DNA from: Druceiella hillmani
Taxonomy: Eukaryota; Arthropoda; Insecta; Lepidoptera; Hepialidae
Assembly (NCBI GenBank): GCA_039881145.1
Contig: JAYKKI010000038.1
Coordinates: 3,886,501 to 3,950,500, forward strand
DNA: 64,000 nt
Direction of reading: 5' to 3'
The position numbers and the translations under genes were made by a program. Below are positions 46,969 through 59,434 of this stretch, one piece after another. The notes below the pieces were generated by a model, which had not been told where the DNA came from, ran no database searches, and saw nothing but the letters and a program-made list of their open reading frames with translations. The number at the start of each line of letters is the position of its first letter. The stretch's first letter is position 1.

Positions 46969-47803
46969 GTGAGTATTGAAAGAGATTTTATTGAAATAAT
47001 TTAAAGAGGTGTTAAGGATAGCAGGTCTTGGTCAAAAAGTTAGTGGTTTGATCTTTTTCTAATCAATTAATTTATTCAGTAACTTGATTAAGTTTTCTCT
47101 GGACCAATAACTAAAAATTAGCTTTGAAAATATTTGAATAATTCTATGTAACATCATGTGATGGAAATTTATTACTTAAAAGAGCATGACAATTTTAGTG
47201 TTTCTTTTTAAATGATTAGCAGGAGATATTGTGTAGCTCAAATTGTAATAACATCACAAATTCACATCTTTTCATCTCTGGATTGCAGCAGCATTACAAT
47301 GCTTATTTAAATGTCACACTATTTTGTATATTATGTAGATTTTCCTATAGAAAAAATAAATTAAATCATAAAGATTAGTTCCCACTGTCAATTCGATATT
47401 GTTTTTAATAAAAAGAAAAAATAATCCTAATTAATCAGTCTCTTTTGTTTCCAGTTTGATAAAGTGAATTAGATTTATTTTGATTTCTTTAAAAAAATGA
47501 TAAGTCTGGAGAAAGTTAAAAGGCACTTGCTTGAAAGACCTACCATAAGAAATGTCTTTCAAAAAATTAATGTCAAAATAGTATATAATATATAAATAGT
47601 ATATATATAATATATATTGTATAGCAATACAAGAGTTACTAGGTCCTTTCAAATTTTATTACACATGGTTATGTTTAAAAAAGGGGTATCTAAATGTTTC
47701 AAACATTTTATTATTTTTAAAATCATTTTAAGTTTTCACATTGGGTTACGACAGAATGTTTTTAAATATTCTAATTCTATTATGATATTTTGGCAAATTT
47801 TAG

Positions 47804-47908
47804 GCAAAATAGAGATAGAACAGGAAGAATCAAATTCCAATAACAAGCCAGGTGAATTAGGAGACCAAAGTGAGAATCGAGATCAGGATTCAGATGAAAC
47901 TTCAATCG
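47804..47908 (+). CDS. Gene B acidic linker exon
   Basis: The acceptor is GCAAATTTTAG and the donor ATCG|GTGAGT. It is 105 bp, 35 codons, phase 1 at both ends. The peptide is hydrophilic and acidic (IEIEQEESNSNNKPGELG, ENRDQDSDETS) and without cysteine, so it is a likely flexible spacer between TIL modules. Open frame extends upstream to 47617, but that part is intron: the paralogue in gene A has an acceptor at the same place. Composition recalls the acidic tail of gene 1 (6872). Confidence 0.65.
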
Positions 47909-49950
47909 GTGAGTGTATTAAGCTAAACAGTGGTGTGACAAAAAAAGAAGATAAAATGCTAGGCTTGCATATACAAACCCTTAAAATAAATTTGAATATA
48001 AAAATATTATGAGCGTTATGTAATATTACATACTACTATAACACTTACAAATATATTAATGTTTCATTTATAAAATCAAACAAATGTAATTATAGGTTAA
48101 TTTTTTTGTGTATTCCACATTTGTTTTGTTAACTTGCCTTAGGGCCAGCCTTGAAATTTCTCTTTCACATTTATGATGAACAATTTTATTAATTGAAAAT
48201 AGCATACAGCGATTTGCCCTCCACCTTGCAACTGGCTTACGTTAGGTTTAAAATCGATGACAAATCTCTATTTTGCACTTGAGTTTAATGTTTCAATGTT
48301 GTGAATATGTAAACTTGGACTTTTAAGTGTACATATACATAATAGTGATATTATTTAACCTAAATTTAACTCAAAGCTCTCAAGCAAAAATAAATCTGAA
48401 GTGTTCTATAATTATTGGTCATAAATGTAATAATTGATAAGAAGTTTTCAACTGTTTTGAGGATAATGGATGAAGCTAGTCAGTGCATGTACTCATTGAG
48501 TTGTTTCTTTTTGTGTTTTTTGGCTTGTTATTGTTGAAAATGAGTTAAGAAAACAATATTGTATAATAATGACCTGCGAAGAAGTACAACATGTAGATCA
48601 ATTGATGAAAAGATTATAAATTGTAAGATGAACAAACACATTGTCTTTCAGCCAGATTCAAGATTTAATAATAGCATAAAATTCTAAATCACAAAAAATA
48701 TTTTCATTGTTTCATAGTATACGTATGTGTTCGCTTTGGTTAGTTGGATGTTCAAATGTCAAAATTACATATTCAAATTTTTCAAAGGCAAAAAAATTTG
48801 AAATATGTGCAGTTGCAGGGATTAAGTAACTTAGCTAATGTCATTAAAAGAAGTCATATAAATAACTCTTCCATTAATTGTCTGATAAAATTACTAAGCA
48901 AAATTTCAAAACTGGGCATAACCAGGCCAGGGCCAACCATTTAATCCATATTTTATATCAATTGGCCTAACAAGAACTATTAGAAGATTTTTGTGTGTAA
49001 TTGTTATTTTCTATGTTTTTTATTTAAGTGTGAACATTAAAACCTGATTCTCACATTGATCAGCCACTCTGGGTTGTCATCAAAGTTATGATTTTATTAA
49101 AATCAATGATACTCATTCTGTGAATAAATACTCATAAAGGATCTATATATACTTCTTTATGTTTATTTAACATTGTGCTTCACTTTTGCTTCTGGTCATG
49201 GCATCAGCTTGCCTAATTTCAATAACCTAGGTCCGCTACTCAGGGTAAATATTGTTGGTATATTTTGTGCATTACATACGTAAACACTGTGGTCATTGAA
49301 GTTACATAGTACAGGTGGAAGAGTGTACATAGACATAAATTTTATTGGCAGTTGAAAAATACCGCTGCTAATACATTTCAACCATTAGTTACTAAATAAT
49401 TGAGAGTCATGAATGGAAATGTGCGTTAGATAGTGCAGATGATAGTTAATTTAAATATTCATAAGCAGAAGTGTTTGAGGACGTATTTACAAAATTCCAC
49501 TGTTGGGGAATGAATATTTACTGTTCCTAAAATTGCCAATACACGCATAGTGATATCACTTCTTAGTGTATAACAAATTTATATCCTGTGTGCAAATTTA
49601 CATCTCAATCACTATAATGTATTATAACTAAAATGAAAATATGCTTTACATTCGTTTGGTAACCAGTTAATATTTATTTTGTATTATTAAAGTTACGTTG
49701 ATACAACAATAAGAAATATTAGTATTATGCCAGTTTTAATTCGGATTTCATCCATTGGCCAGGTCAGCTAACTAGAAAAGCAGTGTAAATTGTATCTTCT
49801 ACAAGCAGATTTATCCAGGCAGCAGTAGCTAAATGCCAGCATTGATCGCCTTCAACTACCAACAACTTAAAAGACATAAAGAATAGAATAATTGCAGGGG
49901 AAATATTTTTAATTTGTTCTCACTTAAATTTTTCGTACCATGAGCCCTAA
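47909..49950. other. Intron of gene B, no exon seen
   Basis: AT-rich sequence at the start of a ~12.9-kb intron (47909-60786). I see no TIL pattern and no recognisable transposon until 49.96 kb. Confidence 0.5.
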
Positions 49951-49959
49951 GAAAAACGC

Positions 49960-50290
49960 AAACTATTGAAACCTGCTTTCTCGTGACTGCTATAAAAACA
50001 CATCAACACTCCTTCCTTTCAATGAATAAATCAGATGTCTTCTATCCAAAAGGATGTGCTAAACCTAGAGAATCCGGCAGAGCACCTGTCAACATCACAT
50101 CTTTGAAATGTTTTCTTGGGAACACAAGTGCAGGTGGGAAAGCTTGACCAGAAGCACATAGTGCAAGTTGTGACTACAACCTCTTTTTCGCCAGTGGTAA
50201 CTTTTGCTATATTGTGCTTTCCTTTAGGCCTTACAACTTTTTGAGGACTTTGGACAGTTATAGTCGCTGTTACGTCTAAATTGTACATAC
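49960..50290 (-). pseudogene. pogo/Tigger (DDE_1) transposase fragment 1
   Basis: Minus strand: MYNLDVTATITVQSPQKVV, then GKHNIAKVTTGEKEVVVTT corresponds to the NLDET...TVQ...PKG...G...TSGE segment of pogo/Tigger/jerky-type DDE_1 transposases. The acidic residue usually after NLD is Val here. The C-terminal part is frameshifted. Fragment 2 at 54049-55245 covers the following part of such a protein, so both could be pieces of one element split by later insertions. Confidence 0.7.
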
Positions 50291-50539
50291 GACATTATTA
50301 CCAAATGAGGAGTGACCCATTACTATTCTCAAGTTATAAAAGATAGATGTTACCGTCTTCCGGATAAAAGAAATCGCGTGGGCTAAGCTACAAGCTTCTG
50401 ATTTTTTTATTGAAAAATCACGATGACATTTTCACAATGACTTAAACCATTATTTTCCTGCCATTTTGTTTTGCTTCCTGAGATATTTATGTCATTAACT
50501 TTAGCCATTTGATGCTTGACTTTACAGCAATTTTTCATA

Positions 50540-52404
50540 GTTAATCCATAAAATGTTAATGCAGTCTTTTAAACAAATATTGGACTCTGTTAAATGTGCT
50601 CTTTGTGAGGGAAACTATAAAGGTTTTTCAATTTACAAAGAGCTCCAGAAAATCCTTCTTAACCAGCAAAACACCAAAACATACCGTACATAGAACATCA
50701 ATCAGATAAGTGGAATTCTACCATGCAACACAACTGACCATCATATAGGGAAGCAATAATGTCTAATAAAACTTCTCAAGTATCTAACAACAAGCAAAAT
50801 GGAGATAAATTACCTCAAGTCCAAACAACTAAAAATACCATATAAGAAATTATGAAAACCATGACTCAACTAATGCAACTAGCTCATTCTGCTCACTAAA
50901 AATATCCCTGTGGAATGCCAGTGGGCTTTCACACCATGTGCTATAAATACATTTTTACAGACGAACAAAATTGATATCCTACTGGTATCTAAAATACACT
51001 TTATGAAAATAAATTACTTCAGGATTCCAAATTACACATTCTACCAAAAAAAACATCTAAATGGTATGGCCCACGGGCAATCTGCGATTGTCATAAAGAA
51101 TATCAAACACCATGAGACAGAGCCTTTAAAAAGCTCTTGAGATACAAGCCACAAGCATTGTTGTTGATGGTTGATGGGGACACCTGGTGGTTACTGTTCT
51201 GTACCCTCCCCCAAAGTACGAGGTTAAAAATAATGAAGTCAATTTCTTCAAAACTCTGGGACCAAGATTTATACCAGGTGGAGTTTATAATTCTAAAAAT
51301 ACTCAATGGGGTTCACGTCTAACAACCCCTAAAGAAAGACAACTTTTTGGAAGTTTCTCAACAATTCTTATATGAAAAACTTATAGTAAGGCTACATAGA
51401 TATAGAACCAGCTGGGATATGTTTCACTCCATCGTAGAAACCACAATAAATTTTAAGCTCCCTCTTAAAACAGAACAGGATATTATGATCGAAGTCAAGC
51501 TTTTTAATAAATGTATCCAAAGTGCTGCCTGAGGTAGCACTCCTATTGCCCAGAAGCTCATTGAGCTTGACTGCTTGAAATCTATTCCAGAACTAGTAAC
51601 TGAAAAAAGACAGGCTCGCAAAACCTGGCAAACTACCAGATTTCCTGGAGACAAAATACAACTCAATTACCTAACTGCTAAACTTAAAAAGCTGCTAAGT
51701 GTTAAGAAGAAAGAAAGGGTACAGTAGCACCTGTATAATCTAGATGCTATGGCTTCCACTGACTATTTCCTTTGGAAAGCAATCAAAAAACTCAAAAGAC
51801 CTTCTTTCTCCAATCCACCGATACGTAGAAAGAATGGCTCATGGGCTAAAAGTAACCCAGAGAAAGGAGTAGTTTTCGCTTCTCATTTAACTGATGTTTT
51901 CATTAGATGAACTCAGAACACATTGAACCCTGAAAGGAAAAAAATCGTTAAGTGCTTTGATGAACAGTTCCAATTGAAAGAATAAAGACGAGTGAAATCA
52001 GTGAAACCATTAAAAATTTAAAACAAAACAAGGCCCATGGATACAATTTAATAACAGCAAAATACTCCGAGAATTACCTAAAATAGCAGTGCTGTTCTTG
52101 ACTCACTTATTTAATTCCATATTCGTGAGATATATTGTCTACTTCAATGGAAGGTAGATGAAATTAAAATGATTCTTAAGTTTGGCAAATCTTCTGAGGA
52201 TGTGTCCCCCTATAGACTAATCAATTTACTACCCATATTGTCAAAAATTATGGAACTCCTTTTCTTAAAATGATTAAATAATAACTAGTAATTGATGAAA
52301 ATAAAATAATACCTGACCATCAATTTGGATTTAGAAAAAAGCATGGTACAATTGAACAGATATACAGATTGGTAGAAGAAATTCATAAACTTTATAACTT
52401 ATAA
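50540..52404 (+). mobile_element. Jockey-like LINE, 5' and 3' truncated
   Basis: Plus strand. The end of ORF1 has a damaged zinc-knuckle region (CALCEGNYKGFSIYKELQ) at 50598. ORF2 begins as an APE-type endonuclease: FLQTNKIDILLVSKIHF, YFRIPNYTFYQKKH, YNSKNTQWGSRLTTP (normally GDYNSKN) at 51290. The linker follows (SIPELVTEKRQARKTWQ, YFLWKAIKKLKRP) and then the start of the RT domain, IPDHQFGFRKKHGTIEQIYR at 52311-52370. There are many frameshifts. It ends abruptly at about 52404 in the RT domain where the mariner sequence begins. Confidence 0.8.
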
Positions 52405-53455
52405 ACCATACTGAAAGAGATGGCATCTGTTTACGGGGACTGTTGCCCAGGTAAAACCATAGTTTCAAAGTGGCATAGTCACTTTAAACAAGGTAGAAAC
52501 TCACTTGACGACGACCCACGCGTCAGTCGGCCAATCGAAATGATTACTCCGGAAGTTATTGAAAAAGTTGAAAAATTAGTATTGAAAGATGCCAGACTAA
52601 AGTAGAAACAGCTTGCAGTGATGATTGGAGTATCGGATACAACAATTTTTGAAATTCTCCATGATCATCTTGGCATGACAAAGTTCAGCGCAAGATGGGT
52701 GCCGAGAATGCTCACATTGCCTCAAAAACAATGCTGCGTGGAGTGTTCTCGCACATTTTTGGACTTCTGTAGTGAAGACAAGGATGGACTATTGAGTTGA
52801 ATTGTTACTGGAGATGAAACTTGGATTCATCATTATGAATCTGAGTCCAAACAAGACTCAATGCAGTGGCACAAAAAAGGCACACCACCACCCAAGCTTA
52901 AGGTGTCACAGTCGACTGGAAAAATCATGGCGACCGTCTTTTGGGATTCAGAAGGGATCCTGTTGACGGATTATAAAGATAAAGGTGTTTCCATAACCGG
53001 AGAATACTACGCGTCAATTCTAGAGAAGTTGAAAGAAGCAATCAAAGAAAAAAGAAGGGGAAAATTGACCAAAAGGTATCCTGCTTTTGCATGATAATGC
53101 GCCCGTTCACACGAGCCGCGTTGCGCTGGTCGCCCTGCACAAGGTGACCTTCGATATTTTGGAACACCCATCCTACAATCCTGACCTGGCTCCCAGTGAT
53201 TATTATTTGTTCCCAAACCTTAAAAAAGAACTTCGTGGAAAGAAGTATTCAAGCGATGAAAAAGTGAAGGATGTGTTTCAGCTTATTTGTCGGGCAAAGA
53301 CGAAACATTTTTTATGAAGGTATACATAAGCTTATTGAAACATCTGAAGTATATTAGGGTAGCAGGTGAATATATTGAAAAAGAAAAATAATTTTGTATT
53401 TTTATTCTCGCTCCTTATCTTCCATTCCGCGAACTTAAAAACACCCCCTCAATGG
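52405..53455 (+). pseudogene. mariner transposase, 5' truncated, degenerate
   Basis: It starts inside the N-terminal HTH domain (MASVYGDCCPGKTIVSKWHS), so about 45 residues and the left end are missing. Then come SLDDDPRVSRPIEMITPEV, the second HTH (LAVMIGVSDTTIFEILHDHL), IVTGDETWIHHYE (first Asp), WDSEGILLTDYKDKGVS, LHDNAPVHTSR (second Asp) and YNPDLAPSDYYLFPNLKKEL (third Asp), a DD34D mariner. Stops occur at about 52603 and 52798 and a frameshift near 53085. The 3' end has an AACTTAAAAACACCCCCTCA-like terminal sequence near 53430-53455. All catalytic residues survive in pieces. Confidence 0.85.
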
Positions 53456-54048
53456 TGAATATCTCTTTAACAGACATCTCTTTATAATTGATAAAAACTG
53501 AATACAAAAATATAACTTTGGGTTTGAGTTTTCATATCAAATGTCCTATTAAAGGAAATTTTAAATTAAGGGGAGTTCCTCTATATCTAAGCTTTTCGAA
53601 GAAAAAAATATGGTTATCACATTTTATTAAGACACTTAACATTTTCAGATACACCATTATTATAAATATTCAAATAAAGTAACATAAACAAATATCGAAT
53701 AATATTTAACCATTAAAAAAGGGACTTCATTGATTTAGTTTTTGATGTAATTGAAATTTGGCACCTAGTACCAGACAGGTATAAATTCGAACCCCTATGA
53801 CTAGACAGTAACAAAAATGTGAAGATTATTGTACAATTTATGATATTTCAATCATTAATTGCACAATAATCTTTTAACATGACAAACATTCTGAAACCAT
53901 TAATTATTATAGACATGTAAATAAATCAAAAAAATAAAATATTTTTACCACAAGGAAATTATAATTGGTTTAGGGTTCAAGATTTTAATACCCAGTATTT
54001 TAAGACACACACATTCATTACAGATTGACAAATCAATCTAAACAATAA
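53456..54048. other. Intron of gene B, no gene seen
   Basis: AT-rich spacer between the mariner and the second pogo fragment. Confidence 0.5.
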
Positions 54049-55245
54049 TTAAGCAAAGAGATAATAACAATCTAAAGGACAACTTAAAAAAAGTTCACAG
54101 ACGTACATATTGAAATAGTCTGCATAGGCTTCACTGGCCCGTCTTTTACATGACTCGCACTGAGTATAATCTTCGTCATAGTCTTCACAACAAACAACAC
54201 AGCAGAACTTCTCCAACTGCTTTTCAATTGGTTTAACTTTCATTTTCTTTATTTTTCATGTTATTTGTATTTTTAAATTTTCTATTGCCTTCTTCTTTTT
54301 TATTTTTTGTCTTTTCTTTTTCTTCTAAATGTTCTTTGCATGGCGAATCAGTTAAAATTTCACTCTTTTCAGCTTTTAGCAGCATCTAGTAATGGTGAAA
54401 TATCAAGAATAATTTTCTTCACATTTGTTTTATCAACCAACTGAGAGCTTAAGTTTTTATTGAGATTTTCAGCTTTTAAAACTGCTTTGCTGGTAGAAGG
54501 TTGCGGTGATTTTGAAATTGTAACTACCAGAGATCCGACTGCAAAATAGTTTTTGACTGAAAAGTGTAGAGTAGTACTGTCAATTACTACAACTTCTTTC
54601 TGACGTAAATTTTGTGCAATGTCAGGCTATTGAATAGATGTCAAAACTGTATTATCATTAGCTACACAGTTAAACTGTATTATTATTAGCGGGAAGAATG
54701 TTACTGATATCACTGGGTAAATAATCCGGATCTGAGAATACATTTTTGTTGAATGGATGAATTTCTGCACATCTGAATTCTGCCTCTGCACTTTCAAAAA
54801 TTGCAACTTTTTTAAATGTTTGTGCTACAAGATTCGCAATGTCATATTCAGTAATTTAGTATTTCATCTAAATATCACGTGTGTTGTTATTATATGCGTT
54901 CATTCTAAGCATTTTTGAATGGTTTTGTGAATGATCGGTCTAATGGTTGTAGTTTATGTGTAGTATGCTGCTGTAATCAAATATATGCGTTTGTCTCTGC
55001 AGAAATTGATAATGTCTAACATCTTGTGACTACTATGTCCCTCAAGAACGATTAAAATTGGAGATTCTTCATCAGTCTAGAGAATTTCACAAAACGTGAC
55101 AACTATTTTGTAAATAATTCATTATTCATCCATCTTTTAGGCTGAGCTAAAGTCTCATTTTCTGGAGGTGCACTAGTCATTAAACGGTCATTTAATCTCT
55201 GATGAGGAAATTTGTAGGACTTATTATATAGCACAGATAAAACTC
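54049..55245 (-). pseudogene. pogo/Tigger (DDE_1) transposase fragment 2
   Basis: Minus strand, degenerate. RWMNNELFTK near 55140 and then RFVKFS (usually W-x2-F-x3-FxxFV). FCRDKRIYLITAAYYT and HKLQPLDRSFTKPFKNA near 54990-54890 are the conserved HTTHxLQPLD block. A C-terminal cysteine cluster CCVVCCEDYDEDYTQCESCK lies at 54200-54130. It matches the C-terminal two-thirds of a pogo/Tigger-like protein and continues roughly where fragment 1 (49960-50290) stops. Stops and frameshifts throughout. Confidence 0.7.
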
Positions 55246-55712
55246 AAACTTAAAATTATATAGCATAGGAGAAGCACATCATTTTGTCAAAATAAGGAAC
55301 GTAAATGGATCAAAATAAATATGTCCGGTGCGAGGGAAACTTTAATTGTTTGATCATGGAGAAACATCGTATTGTAGTAAAATTTAGATTGCAATAAAAT
55401 TTGTTGATATATCTGCTACAAAAGTATATCAATATAATCTGTACTTGCCAATGAATAAACAAAAAGAACTACAGACAATCATATTTAAAAAGGATAAATT
55501 ATATAAAATTTACCTAAAACTTGGATTGATTGAATTTTGAGTACAAATTTATTTGAATGCTGTAAACATTTTAAAATTAAACTGTAGATGGCCGGGCATC
55601 TGATATCGACCAAATTCATGTAAATGGCCTCAGCACCTGATATCAGGCATAAATTCTAGGTCGTACAATAAAACAAAAATTAAGAAAATGCTTGCACTTA
55701 TCAGATAAACAT
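55246..55712. other. Intron of gene B, no gene seen
   Basis: AT-rich. A short imperfect repeat of GGC(C)TCAGCACCTGATATC-like sequence lies near 55590-55650. Confidence 0.4.
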
Positions 55713-55713
55713 C

Positions 55714-55799
<86 letters not shown>

Positions 55800-55814
55800 T
55801 ATATATATATATAT
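55713..55814. repeat. (TA)n microsatellite
   Basis: About 100 bp of AT dinucleotides with a few ACA interruptions. Confidence 0.95.
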
Positions 55815-55978
55815 TTGGGAGATTATGTATGTTTCAATGGAAGTATACAATTCGGGCGACAAATACTATTTGACCCAATTTCTGAGAATACTATGGTAAT
55901 ATAAGAAAAACAAATTTTATACTTTTTCTTGAATAATTTATGAGTTCATTTTTATAACAATTACATCACCTTTATTAA

Positions 55979-57797
55979 CCCTTAACTTACGGCACGGCCC
56001 CATTATATTATATAAATGGCATAACATTTTCTATTTCCTAACAAGCTAAACATCGTGGGTAGCCGCCATTTTAAGTATTCTCATTACGTCACTATTCGCG
56101 GCAGGTGCCGGACGTTGGGCGTTACATCTCTTACCAGGACGCAGGTATGCACGTGTTGGGGTCTGCGCGGCCGCCACGATACCAGTTACGTTAGTTTTTT
56201 GACATTATAATTTTTATTTGTTTCTTCTTTTTTACAGTTATTTAATCAAGATGTCGCGGCCTTTAAGTGATAAAACAATAGGAGAGATGAAATGTTGGAG
56301 GACCTAGTCAATCCAGCTACTACAGAAAAAATAATTACAAGTGGTCTAAATATCCACCAGCACCTTCACATACTCGTCAGCATAATATAATAAGGCAAAG
56401 ACCTGGTTTGATTGATCCCGCTGCATCTAAAAGTAATATTACTACCAAGGAATCGTTTGAATTGTTAGTTGATAATAACATTATACAAATTATAACCAAC
56501 TACGCCAACGAGAAGATTACCGAGAAATCGGAAAAGACTACTGTGTTTGCATATTCGAACCACGTATCTGTTACAGAGACGAAAGCTTTTATAGGTATTT
56601 TGCTGTTGACAGGAGTGTTCTAGCTACCATGTCTTTAAAAAGATTTTTATTTATTTTGTCAAATCTTCGGTTTGATGATATTGCATCGAGAGAGGAGCGA
56701 AAGGCTGTAAATCGCGCAGCGCTAATTTCTGAAATATTTGATAAGTTTATAGAAAACTGCCAAAAAAATTACTGTTGTTCAGAATATATCACTATTGACG
56801 AAATGTTATGTCCATTCCGAGGCCGATGCCTTTTCACAGTGTACATGAAACCAAAACCTGCTAAACGGCATCAAAATATTATGTATGTGTGATGCTAAGA
56901 CTCACTATTTATATAACGCTTTCATATATACAGGTAAACAGCAGGAACATATAAGAGGGCAAGGATCTATTCCTACACAATCCGTACTACAGTTGGCTTC
57001 CCCGATTTTTGGATCAAACAGGAACATAACAGCAGATAACTGGTTTTCTTCGGTGGAGTTGGTTGATGCATTACTCGAAATAAATTTGACGTACATTGGG
57101 ACTTTACGAAAAAACAAACGTGAAATAAAGAAAAGAGAAAAGCTGAGTATTTGAAGTATCCCAGAAATTTGCGCGAAATAATTGATAATTTTTTAGCACC
57201 TAACGTGGCGTCATTTCCCTCGACATCTAATGTTGCTACTTCAAGCCAAAACGTCTTGAAAAGAGGACACTGTCACTTATGTGATAGAAAAAATGATGGA
57301 AAATTTGCTACAAAGTCGAATAATTGTTCAAAATTAATTTACAAAGTACATAGTAGCACAAAAACACTATGTTATAATTGTCAAGACTAAACAAAGTTTT
57401 GTTATTGTATTCATAAGTCTTAAGTGAAGATTCAAGTAGATTTTTGTGAAATGTTAATAAGAGACTATAAAGCGTTATTTTTTATTTAAGTTTACATATT
57501 CTAGATTAAGTAAAATAATATTTTTGGTTATAACTTTCCAAACAATAAGTTTCATATATATTATTAAAGTAAAAAAAAATATTACCAAAAAGTTTTTACT
57601 ATTTTGTGATCTCTTGTAATAATTAAGTAAGAAGATTTATAAAAATAAAAAGTAATTGATTTCATAAATCGAGCCTATTATTTGTCATTTATGAGCATTT
57701 AATCAAGTACATAGTTAAAATTTGTTTGCTAGAAGCAAAAATCATGCGGGGCCATGCAACCAGTTACGTTTGTCAAATTTACGATACCAGTTAAGGG
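55979..57797 (+). mobile_element. piggyBac-like element with complete ends and TTAA duplication
   Basis: TTAA at 55975-55978, then CCCTTAACT (55979-55987); at the other end AGTTAAGGG (57789-57797), then TTAA at 57798-57801. This is the exact piggyBac pattern: TTAA target duplication and inverted ends starting CCC. Both sides also carry subterminal GATACCAGTTA (at 56178 and 57783) and a GGCCCC motif. The element is 1819 bp. The region 56090-56190 is CpG- and GC-rich and probably holds its promoter. Confidence 0.9.
56251..57390 (+). pseudogene. piggyBac transposase, internally deleted
   Basis: ATG at 56251 (MSRPLSDKTIGEMK), then stops. The DDE domain is visible from 56408: NNIIQIITNYAN, FIGILLLTGVF, LSNLRFDDIASREERKA, YITIDEMLCPFRGRC (first Asp), ITADNWFSSVEL (second Asp), then YIGTLRKNKREI. 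The sequence then jumps within a few codons to a C-terminal cysteine-rich domain (CHLCDRK, then TLCYNCQD), so the segment with the third catalytic Asp is deleted. Frames break near 56622, 56892 and 57150. Not active. Confidence 0.85.
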
Positions 57798-57801
57798 TTA
57801 A

Positions 57802-59434
57802 TATTTTTTACCAAATTCATCAAAGAAAGAAGAGTATTTGTATATTATTTTGATTTGTACAACCTTTAACAATTCTTTTGAAAATTTATTTGATCGTTTA
57901 AAAATTTGACAATTTTTTTGATATTTCTTTTATATTTGTAAATAAAAAAGGTTATTTCGACAGTTAAGAAATTTCATAACCTTTTCGAAAATGTATGGTT
58001 GTAGATATTGTTAATTGTCTTCCATGTAAATTCAACAATTAGTGCCTAAAGCCTTAGAGTTATGGGTTAATATCAATATTACCTTCGCCATTAATTTTGT
58101 AGAGTTGAAATTGAGTTTTTTGTAATTTTATCGAAACTATAACTTTTTCAGGAAAATAAATGAAATTTAAAAAAATTTTTAAGATCAAGCTTTTTAATTA
58201 AATGAATTAAGAAGAAAAAAATATTTACAAAATCAATTACGAAATTTGTAGAAATTGTAAAATGTGGTCCAACAGTCATACTAAACTTTAGTAATTTGGT
58301 ACTATTAAATCAATTTTGATTAGTATTATAAAAGTTTGGCACTGTATAGATCATTAACCTCATTTGTGTAAGAGTCTGACAAAATTGCCTTAAAAGTTAA
58401 TTTAAGGGTACGTAGTTTTTCTATTAATTCATTTATAAATAAATATATTATGTTTCACTATGTTAATATATTACCAGGTATATCTGTAACGAGCACTACG
58501 CAAATAACTTTGTTTATTATATTTTTACGGAAAAAAACATTTCTAATGCTTTTCTTTGATTAAATAATTTATTGGAATAATATGAGTAATAGAATATATG
58601 TTAATGTCAATTTTTAAAGAGTTTTATTGGTTTTATTACATTAGATCTTTCAACTCAGAGAGGTGTCATTTCAAGTGTTTGGGGGAAATATAGTTGTTGA
58701 AAGGATAGATTTAAGTTGTTACTAGAGATGTGTAACTCGTGAGTGAGAGATATAAAAGATATAGCTCACATGTTACGATCATATCTATCACTCGCTCACT
58801 TGAAATCAAAATGTATCAGTATATCACTAGCTCAGGAGTGATCGGCGTCTTTCGTTTCACCAAATTAATCATTTCACTCACTGGTCGGGTCGTGAAGATA
58901 GATCAGATAGAAAAGTATATGTTTCAACATTACACGAAAGAGAAAGAAAACAATCGAACTGTTTAGTCAAATATGGAACTGGATCTTTGTAGACGACATA
59001 GCTATTCGCAATCGAATGTGAAAGCTGTGTTAAAATATACTTTAGTTCGTTCAAAATATTTGCGTAAACAAACACTTTTTGTTTCATTTCAAAATTCTAA
59101 TTTATAATTGTATAAATGTGCCAACCTACTCCTATTTATCTAATTATCATTAAAGTAATTTTATGTATAATTTGAATCTAGGTTGATAGTCCTAAATCCT
59201 GAACGTGTAACGTATTAAGCAAAGTGGATACGCTTGTAGAATTTATTTTTATTTTCAAAAAATAGTGCGTAATGTTCAGTCATTACTATTTATCACCATA
59301 TTGAACAATGGTCATACCATTGTTAAACGTATGTGTAATAAATAATTTGGTTAATAACTTGGAGTACTGAGATACTGATCTACTGAGCTAAAGACATAAA
59401 TGAGTGATATATATGTCTATTCTGTTCCTAGCCA
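57802..59434. other. Intron of gene B; one short inverted repeat
   Basis: AT-rich and otherwise blank. Around 58738-58803 GTGAGTGAGAGATATA and TATCTATCACTCGCTCAC form an imperfect inverted repeat, preceded by CTAGAGATGTGTAACTCG, which looks like a hAT-type terminus. It could be part of a small non-autonomous element, but no second end was found. Confidence 0.4.

Larger units (their letters stand above)
33795..47910 (+). repeat. Segmental duplication, unit B (contains gene B)
   Basis: It is the partner of unit A, with landmarks listed there. Unit B is longer because of a hAT insertion (34615-37552) and a LINE fragment (39846-40270). It has lost most of the family 1 hAT. The intron from 40271 to 44580 matches unit A from about 41250 on and holds no gene. 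Confidence 0.8.

Noticed and set aside
47617..47803. Upstream half of a 131-codon open frame
   Set aside because: Comparison with the gene A paralogue puts a splice acceptor at 47803; the upstream part is intron and reads as noise.
55692..55904. [10 protein letters not shown] open frame (also at 10498-10823 and 60249-60563)
   Set aside because: Product of (TA)n microsatellites.
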